Positions 1 to 6,069 of a stretch of 16,305 nt of DNA are shown here, piece after piece. The position numbers were made by a program, and so were the translations under genes. The notes beneath the pieces were generated by a model. That model was not told where the DNA came from. It did not search any database and was given only the letters and a program-made list of their open reading frames with translations. Numbering within the stretch: the stretch's first letter is position 1; each line of letters opens with the position of its first letter. The stretch comes from Clostridia bacterium (GTDB lineage: Bacteria; Bacillota; Clostridia; Christensenellales; CAG-138). The stretch is from positions 1 to 16,305 of the forward strand of contig JAFSFN010000004.1 in assembly GCA_017435185.1 (NCBI GenBank). The letters run 5' to 3'.

Positions 1-356
1 GAGTAACACCCACAAAGACACCCAAGCCTACTGTCAGAGTAACACCTACAAACTCGCCTACACCTACTGTGGAGATAACACCTACTATAGTTCCCACAAA
101 GGTGCCGAGTACTTATTACATTGACAGCACTTATAAGATGATTCGTGGAGTAGCACCAAAGACAACGGCTCTCAGGTTCAAGCTCAACGCATCAAAGCTC
201 GATATTGGCGAGTTTACCATATACGACTTGTCGGGCAATGCCGTATCAGACATGAATGTATATGTCGGAACGGGCTTTAAGGTAAAAACTGCCTCGGGTA
301 CAACATATAAGATAATTGTAACAGGTGACGGCGATGGTGACGGATTGGCAGATTAA
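1..356 (+). CDS. C-terminal part of a secreted protein with Pro/Thr linker and dockerin-like tail (5' partial)
   Basis: The reading frame is open from position 3 to a TAA at 354-356, so the gene begins outside the window. About 35 visible residues form a Pro/Thr-rich linker of three 12-residue units of the pattern [VI]TPTxxPxPTVx. An approximately 80-residue domain follows, beginning STYYIDSTYKMIRG and containing YVGTGFKVKT. The protein ends in GDGDGDGLAD. Similar small beta domains precede dockerin modules in secreted Clostridia proteins, and the last residues resemble the start of a dockerin calcium loop (DxDGDG), but the stop follows at once, so no complete dockerin is present. The linker implies a modular extracellular or wall-associated protein. 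The lipoprotein gene starts 15 bp downstream, so the two are probably co-transcribed. The enzymatic or binding part of this protein is not visible and I assign no function. Confidence 0.75.
   Translation, partial: VTPTKTPKPTVRVTPTNSPTPTVEITPTIVPTKVPSTYYIDSTYKMIRGVAPKTTALRFKLNASKLDIGEFTIYDLSGNAVSDMNVYVGTGFKVKTASGTTYKIIVTGDGDGDGLAD
3..107 (+). repeat. 36-bp tandem coding repeat (Pro/Thr linker)
   Basis: Three consecutive units (3-38, 39-74 and a degenerate 75-107) each encode about 12 residues of the form [VI]TPT..P.PTV. The first two DNA units are clearly similar (gtaacacc-acaaa start, cctactgt near the end). This is an in-frame linker repeat rather than a spacer-type array, and it probably continues to the left of the window. 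Confidence 0.7.
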
Positions 357-371
357 TGGAGGATTCTGACT

Positions 372-2333
372 TTGAAACTGAAAAATAAAGTTTTCAACTT
401 TTACTGCAAGTATGCTGCTTTCATGCTTGCAGTATTTCTTGTTTTTAATGCAACAGCTTGCAGTTCTAAAGTGCCGAATGTAAGCAATAACAATAATACA
501 CCAATGCCTGCTCAAACGGCTTCAAGTCAAGTTAACGTTGAAGGCATTGCCGAAAAAATAACTGCAGAATTCTCAGAACGTGACAAAGAAGGTACATGGG
601 AAGATAAAGATGCTGTTAAGATCGAGTTTAATGACTCAAAAACGATTTTATCAGACAGCATGGGCATAATAAGCTCTGAGCATGAACTTACTATAAGTAA
701 AGAGGGAGTTTATGTGCTCAATGGCGAATTTACGGGTACGATAAACATTGCAGCGGATAAAACGGAAAAAGTACAGCTCGTGCTTAACGGTGTTTCATTA
801 AAAAGCAATGACGGACCTGCCATAAATATTATTCAGGCTGATAAAGTGTTTATAACCCTAGCTCCCGATACGGAAAACACCGTGACTGACTCAAATGTAT
901 ATTCATCTCTTGACGAAGACGGAGAGCCGTATGCCGCTGTTTTTTCAAAAGATGATCTTACCATAAACGGAAGCGGTTCTTTGACAGTAAACGGAAACTA
1001 TATGCATGGTATAGTTTCAAAGGATGATCTTACTGTTTACGGAAGCACTATAAATGTTACAGCAAAAAATACCGCTCTCAGGGGCAGAGATGAGGTAGCA
1101 GCAAAAGATGCAGTTATTTCCGTACAGTCAAAAACCAACGGTATTGATTCAAATAATGATACGGATGAGGGCAGAGGCAATATAATTCTGGAAAACTGTG
1201 TTGTCAGTGTCATTTCGGACGGAGACGGTATTCAAGCCTCAAGAGCATTGCAGATTACCGATTCTGCAGTCAAAATCACAAGCGGCGGCGGTGCCGCTGA
1301 TATCATTAAAACAGATAATGGCGGTATGGAATGGCACAGAAACGGAATGAATTTTGAAGTCAATAATCAGTATCAGTACAGTGAAGATAATAACTCAAGT
1401 TCAAAAGGTATAAAGGCAGGAACTTTATTGCGCATAGATGGCGGAAGTTTTGAAATTGATTCAAACGACGATGCTCTCCATTCAAATGGTGATGTCGTCC
1501 TTTCGCCCGACACTGTAAATATAGCTTCGGGTGATGACGGTGTCCATGCAGATACAGCTTTGTATTTATTGTCGGGAAATATTCAAATAGCGAAGAGTTA
1601 CGAAGGATTGGAGGGCAGTCAGATAACCGTGAGCGGCGGTGATATAGAGGTTATATCAAGTGATGACGGTATGAACGCGGCAGGCGGTGCTGATGCTTCG
1701 GGAGTTGGCGGAATGGCTGATTTTGGATATAACCCGAAAGACAAATTTTCCGTTTCGGATTCATCAGATGCTTTTATAAAAATATTAGGCGGAAATATTC
1801 ATATTAATGCCGAAGGCGACGGAATCGACAGCAATGGCTTAATAGAGGTGTTTGACGGTGTTACTTTGGTCGAAGGAACTTCCGGCGGCGGAAACGGTGC
1901 ACTTGACTATCAGATAAGTGCTTGCATAAGCGGCGGTACATTTATTGCTGTAGGAAGCAGTGATATGGCTTTAGGTTTTTCTGAAGCAGAAAATCAGTGT
2001 GCCGCATTTATAAACTTCAAATCCGTTCAACAGGCAGGGTCCGCTATAGCATTGTTTGATGATGCGGATAATTTCATAATGGCATTTGCACCCATAAAAC
2101 AATATTCTTCTGTTGTTATCAGTGCGCCTCAGCTTATTTCGAACAGCAGTTATGAACTCAAATACGGCGGCACTATAACTTCGGATGCGGAAAAATATAT
2201 AACCGACAGCTCGCATTATTTAGGCGGAAGCACATATGCCACTTTGGAATTCACATCAACTATATTGAATATAAACGGTAATGGCAGCGGAATTTTCGGC
2301 GGCGGTGGAAGACAGCCGGGAGGAAGAAGATAG
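372..2333 (+). CDS. Cthe_2159-like carbohydrate-binding beta-helix lipoprotein
   Basis: Predicted 653-residue surface lipoprotein. The start is TTG at 372, supported by GGAGG at 358-362 with a 9-nt spacer. A signal peptide (residues 1-29) ends in a lipobox with Cys30 (NATAC). An Asn/Thr/Pro/Ser-rich linker runs to about residue 55. Most of the rest is low-complexity beta-rich sequence with recurrent Asp/Gly turns: NGIDSN at 256, DGDGIQAS at 283, NDDALHSN at 365, GDDGVHAD at 387, SDDGMNAA at 430 and GDGIDSN at 482. This is the signature of the Cthe_2159 family (formerly DUF4353), whose founding member from Clostridium thermocellum is a right-handed beta-helix that binds cellulose and polygalacturonate. 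The extreme C-terminus is Gly-rich and basic (IFGGGGRQPGGRR). No catalytic motif is evident, so polysaccharide binding at the cell surface is the inferred role. A shared operon with the upstream secreted protein is likely. Confidence 0.85.
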   Translation: MKLKNKVFNFYCKYAAFMLAVFLVFNATACSSKVPNVSNNNNTPMPAQTASSQVNVEGIAEKITAEFSERDKEGTWEDKDAVKIEFNDSKTILSDSMGIISSEHELTISKEGVYVLNGEFTGTINIAADKTEKVQLVLNGVSLKSNDGPAINIIQADKVFITLAPDTENTVTDSNVYSSLDEDGEPYAAVFSKDDLTINGSGSLTVNGNYMHGIVSKDDLTVYGSTINVTAKNTALRGRDEVAAKDAVISVQSKTNGIDSNNDTDEGRGNIILENCVVSVISDGDGIQASRALQITDSAVKITSGGGAADIIKTDNGGMEWHRNGMNFEVNNQYQYSEDNNSSSKGIKAGTLLRIDGGSFEIDSNDDALHSNGDVVLSPDTVNIASGDDGVHADTALYLLSGNIQIAKSYEGLEGSQITVSGGDIEVISSDDGMNAAGGADASGVGGMADFGYNPKDKFSVSDSSDAFIKILGGNIHINAEGDGIDSNGLIEVFDGVTLVEGTSGGGNGALDYQISACISGGTFIAVGSSDMALGFSEAENQCAAFINFKSVQQAGSAIALFDDADNFIMAFAPIKQYSSVVISAPQLISNSSYELKYGGTITSDAEKYITDSSHYLGGSTYATLEFTSTILNINGNGSGIFGGGGRQPGGRR

Positions 2334-2390
2334 CAGATACATCAAAAAATTCAAAATTCCATACTTGAAAATCAAAAACTGATATCAAAC

Positions 2391-2425
2391 AGGAAGCAGT
2401 CAAATTGGCTGCTTCCTTAACTTTT
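2391..2425 (+). terminator. Intrinsic terminator between convergent genes
   Basis: A 9-bp perfect stem (AGGAAGCAG at 2391-2399 with CTGCTTCCT at 2409-2417) encloses a 9-nt loop. TTAACTTTT follows on the + strand, which fits termination of the lipoprotein transcript. On the - strand the hairpin is followed by CTGTTTG, a poorer tract, so stopping the ABC operon here is possible but weaker. Confidence 0.75.
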
Positions 2426-2432
2426 GAAGGCT

Positions 2433-3257
2433 TTACTCGTGAGTACGCCATTTTATCATGCGTTTTTCAAAGTAGGCTACAACATAATACATCAGTGCGG
2501 CTAAAATACAGAGGATAACTATACTTGCCATTACAAGGTCGAGCTTGAACACCTGACCGCCGTATACTATCAAATAGCCGAGACCTGATTTTGATACCAG
2601 ATATTCGCCTACTATAACGCCTACCCAACTCATGCCGACGCTTAACTTGAGCGCATTCATTATTGTAGGAACGGAGGCAGGGAGAACTACCATTGTGAGT
2701 ATTTGATATTTTGTTGCTCCCAGGGTTTTCATGAGGAATTGTTTTTCGTCTGTAATTTCATTGAAACCTGCAAGCACGCTCATTATAGTTACTATAAGTG
2801 AAATAAGCAGGCCCATTACGATTATGCTTTCAACACCTGCACCAAACCAAACGATGAGTATGGGCCCCAGTGCGATTTTCGGAAGTGCGTTCAGAACCAC
2901 AAGATAGGGATCTAGTATTCTGGAAAGAGTATTGCTCCACCACAGCAAAATGGCAATCAAAGTACCGAGTACGGTTCCCACGACAAAGCCTACAACTGTT
3001 TCAAAAAGCGTTATTCCTATATGCTTAAAAAGCGCGCCTTCTTTATAAAGATTTGCTATTGAAACAATGAAGCGTGACGGTGAGCTGGAAATAAACGGAT
3101 CGCTCCAGCCAAGCATAGCAGAAAGTTCCCAAAACAATATAAAAACTATAATTATCAGATACCTCATGCACGAAATAAATATATTTTTTCGTTTTATAGC
3201 ATTCAAATATGCGATGTGCTCTTTTGAGTAATCATGTATTGTTGTTTTCTTCATCAT
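2433..3257 (-). CDS. ABC transporter permease, NitT/TauT (SsuC/TauC) family
   Basis: Inner-membrane permease of a nitrate/sulfonate/taurine-type ABC importer, 274 residues from the chosen ATG. About 27 cytoplasmic residues precede TM1 (around 32-50), and further hydrophobic segments run to about residue 265. Family-typical signatures are NALPKIALGPILIVWFGAG at 123-141, the EAA loop at about 175-194 (invariant Gly180, LP at 192-193) and the late segment around GEYLVSKSGLGYLI. A GTG at 3266 would add three residues, but GGAG at 3266-3269 lies 8 nt before the ATG at 3255-3257, so that ATG is preferred. The start overlaps the end of the ATPase gene by 26 bp, indicating coupled translation. No substrate-binding protein is encoded nearby, so the substrate (sulfonate, nitrate, pyrimidine precursor or other) cannot be named. 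Confidence 0.85.
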   Translation of the reverse strand: MMKKTTIHDYSKEHIAYLNAIKRKNIFISCMRYLIIIVFILFWELSAMLGWSDPFISSSPSRFIVSIANLYKEGALFKHIGITLFETVVGFVVGTVLGTLIAILLWWSNTLSRILDPYLVVLNALPKIALGPILIVWFGAGVESIIVMGLLISLIVTIMSVLAGFNEITDEKQFLMKTLGATKYQILTMVVLPASVPTIMNALKLSVGMSWVGVIVGEYLVSKSGLGYLIVYGGQVFKLDLVMASIVILCILAALMYYVVAYFEKRMIKWRTHE

Positions 3258-3990
3258 CAATATCACTCCAAATCATATCAAAACAATCTTTGAAACCATT
3301 ATCACTTCGTCTCATGAAGGGGGGTGTATCCTTGGTGAAATTCATTTTGTATTCACTTTTTACGTGTGCGGGTCTCTTCGAAAATACCAAAACACGTTCA
3401 CTCATTGAAATTGCTTCCGAAATATCATGTGTTACCAGTATTGCAGTCTTTTTTTCCTTGCGTATAATATCGTATATTTCATCGGCAAGTTTCAATCTGG
3501 TATGAAAATCAAGCGCTGAAAACGGTTCGTCAAGAAGCAGTAAACTGGGCGAGAAGGCAAGTGTGCGTATCAGTGCGACCTTTTGACGCATTCCTCCCGA
3601 AAGCTGACGCGGATAACTGTCTTTGAAAGAATAAAGGTCATAACGCCTCAAAAGCTCAAGTGAATTTCTCTTTGTTTCATCACTCATCAAGCCTTTTACT
3701 TGTAAAGACAAAAATACATTATCCTCTATAGTCCGCCAGTCAAGCAAATGGTCACGCTGAAGCATATAGCCTATTTGTTTGCTGTTAACTTCAATAGTAC
3801 CGGATGTAGGTGTTATAATTCCCGAAAGCATGGATAATACTGTGGTTTTGCCACATCCTGATGGACCTACGATGGATATGAATTCTCCGCTTTTTACATC
3901 AAGATTCAAATCGGCAACGGCTTTGTTTTCACCGCTTATATCGTGATATACAAAAGAAACATCTTTCATGCGTACAAGAGTATCTGCCAT
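3232..3990 (-). CDS. ABC transporter ATP-binding protein, NitT/TauT (SsuB/TauB) family
   Basis: Cytoplasmic ATPase of the importer, 252 residues, full family length. All nucleotide-binding motifs are intact: Walker A GPSGCGKTT (42-50), Q-loop Gln78 in YMLQRDHLLDW, ABC signature LSGGMRQ (130-136), Walker B LLLLDEP (150-156), D-loop SALD (158-161) and switch His188 in VTHD. The QxxxLLxW variant after the Q-loop is usual for the nitrate/taurine branch. The ATG at 3988-3990 is preceded by GGAGGAG on the - strand. The gene is first of a visible two-gene unit with the permease downstream. The 125 bp between this start and the divergent small ORF must contain its promoter; I see no element strong enough to call. 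The binding protein is presumably encoded elsewhere. Confidence 0.9.
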   Translation of the reverse strand: MADTLVRMKDVSFVYHDISGENKAVADLNLDVKSGEFISIVGPSGCGKTTVLSMLSGIITPTSGTIEVNSKQIGYMLQRDHLLDWRTIEDNVFLSLQVKGLMSDETKRNSLELLRRYDLYSFKDSYPRQLSGGMRQKVALIRTLAFSPSLLLLDEPFSALDFHTRLKLADEIYDIIRKEKKTAILVTHDISEAISMSERVLVFSKRPAHVKSEYKMNFTKDTPPFMRRSDNGFKDCFDMIWSDIDDEENNNT

Positions 3991-4115
3991 TTTTTATCTC
4001 CTCCGTATTATGAAAATAGCTTTTACACAAACAATGTATTCTCTGTAACAAGTTTGGGTGAACAATTTTTCTGCTGATGCGTATATATGTATTAAGAATG
4101 GAGTTGGAGTGAAAA

Positions 4116-4307
4116 ATGCAAAAAAGGCCATCGCTTGTTTGTATAAGAAAAAGATATGTGAAGCGTAAGAGCTTCAGGTCTGTTGTGGTATGTGCAGTTT
4201 CGCTGATAATACTGCTGTTTTGCGGTATAAGTTTTATATGGTCACTTATATGGGCATGCATTATCATGTGTTCTTTGGAATTTTTGATTAAATACCGCAA
4301 ATTTTGA
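4116..4307 (+). CDS. Small predicted membrane protein, 63 aa, unknown function
   Basis: Not recognised. The frame encodes an Arg/Lys-rich N-terminus (residues 1-20, at least eight basic residues) followed by a strongly hydrophobic stretch of roughly 37 residues (22-58), long enough for one long or two short membrane helices, and a basic tail (KYRKF). The topology rule predicts a cytoplasmic N-terminus. GGAG at 4106-4109 lies 6 nt before the ATG, a good ribosome binding site. The stop codon is 8 nt before the -35 box of the marR promoter, so the gene fills nearly all of the space between the ABC operon and that promoter. Against it: no clear promoter of its own and no homology I can name. Real coding is more likely than not, given hydrophobicity, site and placement. 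Confidence 0.5.
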   Translation: MQKRPSLVCIRKRYVKRKSFRSVVVCAVSLIILLFCGISFIWSLIWACIIMCSLEFLIKYRKF

Positions 4308-4313
4308 AATAAA

Positions 4314-4329
4314 TGTTGACCACTCAACA
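4314..4329. promoter_or_regulatory. Putative MarR operator 1 (overlaps -35)
   Basis: Perfect inverted repeat TGTTGA-N4-TCAACA (half-sites 4314-4319 and 4324-4329). It covers the whole -35 hexamer. The half-sites match those of operator 2 exactly in sequence and spacing, which supports a shared dimeric repressor, most simply the MarR protein encoded just downstream. A site of 16-18 bp with a short central spacer is usual for MarR-family dimers. Confidence 0.7.
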
Positions 4330-4344
4330 ATTATGCGGTACAAT
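4316..4344 (+). promoter_or_regulatory. Sigma-A promoter of the marR-adh-aldh operon
   Basis: -35 TTGACC (4316-4321), exactly 17 bp spacer, -10 TACAAT (4339-4344). The start of transcription would be near 4350-4352, about 46 nt before the marR ATG. Both core elements differ from consensus by one base, so an unrepressed promoter should be strong. Confidence 0.85.
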
Positions 4345-4348
4345 GTGT

Positions 4349-4366
4349 TTGTTGAGTTATCAACAA
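4349..4366. promoter_or_regulatory. Putative MarR operator 2 (at transcription start)
   Basis: Perfect inverted repeat TTGTTGA-N4-TCAACAA (half-sites 4349-4355 and 4360-4366). It lies immediately downstream of the -10 box, over the predicted start. Its centre is 36 bp from the centre of operator 1. The two sites therefore flank the promoter core and could block it together. Confidence 0.7.
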
Positions 4367-4397
4367 TAAAACAGCTTATATACTAAGGAGATCTACC

Positions 4398-4862
4398 ATG
4401 GTTATTAGATTTGAGGAATTTACTTCAAATATTTTTTCGGCATATAAAAGTATTCTCAAGATCAAATCCTATGTAATGGGGAAATATGGGTTGAAGGCAT
4501 CGCATGCAATGTGCTTGTTCTTTTTGGGGAAAAATTCCGAAGGGCTCAGTGCAGGCGAGCTTTGTGATATTTGTGACTTGGACAAGTCGGCTATTTCAAA
4601 AGTTCTGTCAACATTAAAAGACAAGCAATACATTTGCACAAACGATGAGGATACTTCAACAAAGAAGTATAAGCTGAAATATCACATAACCGAATCAGGA
4701 ATGAAAATATGTGAGCTTATGAATGCTTTTATTTCAAAGGCAGTGGAAAAATGCGGCGAAGGAATAAGCGAAGAAAGCAGAAATATATTTTATTCTTCGT
4801 TAAAAAGCATCGTTGGTAATCTGGATAACTTTTATATGGAGTTGGAGAACGAAAGTATATGA
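4398..4862 (+). CDS. MarR-family winged-helix transcriptional regulator
   Basis: Predicted 154-residue dimeric repressor of its own operon. The winged helix-turn-helix spans about residues 35-100: GLSAGELCDICDL forms the first helices, DKSAISKVLSTLKDKQYI (62-79) is the recognition helix and residues 80-95 form the wing. Helices at both ends would form the dimer interface. The ATG at 4398 follows AAGGAG (4385-4390) with a 7-nt spacer. The protein has six cysteines (39, 56, 59, 80, 105, 119), including a CxxC pair inside the DNA-binding domain, unusually many for this family. It is the first gene of an operon with an alcohol and an aldehyde dehydrogenase, overlapping the next gene by 4 bp (ATGA), and two matched palindromes lie at its promoter. 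The ligand is unknown; an alcohol, aldehyde, phenolic or oxidant is plausible from context only. Confidence 0.9.
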   Translation: MVIRFEEFTSNIFSAYKSILKIKSYVMGKYGLKASHAMCLFFLGKNSEGLSAGELCDICDLDKSAISKVLSTLKDKQYICTNDEDTSTKKYKLKYHITESGMKICELMNAFISKAVEKCGEGISEESRNIFYSSLKSIVGNLDNFYMELENESI

Positions 4863-6064
4863 ATATATTCAAGAAAATATATTGCCGAGTGTTTCAGACT
4901 GTATTCAAAATAGCTATACCGATACTTCCATACAGAAATCCCGTAATACTAAACTCAGTGCAAGATATTCCTAAACAACTTAAAAGCAAGGAGATCAGCT
5001 GTGTGCTTCTTGTTACAGACAAGTCGATAAGACAGCTCGGGATATCAACTCAGCTTGAAAGTCTACTGAAAGACAACAATATAAAGTGTGTGATTTATGA
5101 TGAAACCGTTGCTAATCCGACAGTGAAAAATGTCGAAGATGCTCGTGCTTTATATATAAAAAATAATTGCCGAGGCATAATCGGATTTGGCGGCGGTTCA
5201 CCGATTGACTGTGCAAAAATAGTGGGAGCAAGAGTTGTAAGGCCGAATAAATCAATTTCACAGATGAAAGGCATACTTAAAATATGCAAAAAGCTGCCCT
5301 TGCTTATGGCTGTTCCCTCTACGGCCGGTACGGGTAGTGAAACTACACTGGCGGCGGTTATTACCGACGGACATAAAGGGCATAAATTTCCTATAAATGA
5401 TTTTTCGCTCATTCCGCATTGTGCGGTTCTTGACCCTGCTGTTACAAAAACACTTCCGCCGCATCTTACGGCTACTACCGGAATGGATGCAATTACTCAT
5501 GCGGTCGAAGCGTATATAGGCCGCTCCACTGTAAAGAGCACACGAAGTGATGCAATAGAAGCTGTTAAACTGATAGATTCCAATTTAGAAAAGGCATATA
5601 ATGACGGCAATAACATGGAGGCAAGGTCAAACATGCTTTATGCGTCATTCTTGGCAGGCAGAGCATTTTCCAAATCCTATGTAGGTTATTGTCATGCGGT
5701 AGCACATTCTCTGGGAGGTAAGTATAACATACCTCACGGGCTTGCCAATGCCGTGTTGCTTCCGCATGTCCTGAAAAGTTATTTGCCGTCAAAATATGCC
5801 TGTAAAAAGCTCAAAGAGCTTGCTATAGCCATAAATCTTGTAAGCAAAGACACAAGTGACAGGGCAGCGGCTGAAGCATTTATAAACAGACTGGAGACCA
5901 TGAACAAAAAAATGGGTATAACGAAGAAGTTTGACATGATTCAAAAATCTGACATCCCCATACTTGCTGCTTATGCAGAAAAGGAAGCAAATCCGTTATA
6001 TCCTGTTCCGATACTGATGACAAAAGAAGAATTGCAGCAATTTTATTATGCTGTTATGGAGTGA
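4859..6064 (+). CDS. Iron-containing alcohol dehydrogenase
   Basis: Group III (metal-dependent) NAD(P)-linked alcohol dehydrogenase, 401 residues, interconverting an alcohol and an aldehyde. The cofactor-binding GFGGGSPIDCAK is at 109-120, with PSTAGTGSE at 153-161. The metal ligands expected from the FucO family are present: Asp210 and His214 in TGMDAITH, His279 and His293 in CHAVAHSLGGKYNIPHG; His283 is also conserved. The N-terminal 25 residues are hydrophobic with interspersed basic and aromatic residues, ahead of the Rossmann-like domain, and could form an amphipathic helix. The start overlaps the marR stop (ATGA, 4859-4862), with GGAG 11 nt upstream. It is followed directly by an aldehyde dehydrogenase, so the pair likely handles one alcohol/aldehyde/acid series. 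Direction and substrate are not determined by the sequence. Confidence 0.92.
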   Translation: MNIFKKIYCRVFQTVFKIAIPILPYRNPVILNSVQDIPKQLKSKEISCVLLVTDKSIRQLGISTQLESLLKDNNIKCVIYDETVANPTVKNVEDARALYIKNNCRGIIGFGGGSPIDCAKIVGARVVRPNKSISQMKGILKICKKLPLLMAVPSTAGTGSETTLAAVITDGHKGHKFPINDFSLIPHCAVLDPAVTKTLPPHLTATTGMDAITHAVEAYIGRSTVKSTRSDAIEAVKLIDSNLEKAYNDGNNMEARSNMLYASFLAGRAFSKSYVGYCHAVAHSLGGKYNIPHGLANAVLLPHVLKSYLPSKYACKKLKELAIAINLVSKDTSDRAAAEAFINRLETMNKKMGITKKFDMIQKSDIPILAAYAEKEANPLYPVPILMTKEELQQFYYAVME

Positions 6065-6069
6065 AATAT

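Noticed and set aside
3..107. Short regular repeats as a possible CRISPR fragment
   Set aside because: The units are adjacent with no spacers and encode an in-frame Pro/Thr linker.
357..389. Continuation of the dockerin-like tail in another frame
   Set aside because: The shifted frame gives only about ten residues before a stop and overlaps the lipoprotein ribosome site; it does not resemble a dockerin helix.
3991..4115. Promoter or riboswitch for the ABC operon
   Set aside because: Some TTGTTT/TAATAC-like pairs exist with 18-bp spacing, but none is better than expected in AT-rich DNA, and no conserved riboswitch core was recognised.
3929..4330. 133-residue open frame on the - strand upstream of the ABC ATPase
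   Set aside because: It overlaps the ATPase start, is antisense to the better supported small membrane protein, and its start falls inside the marR promoter.
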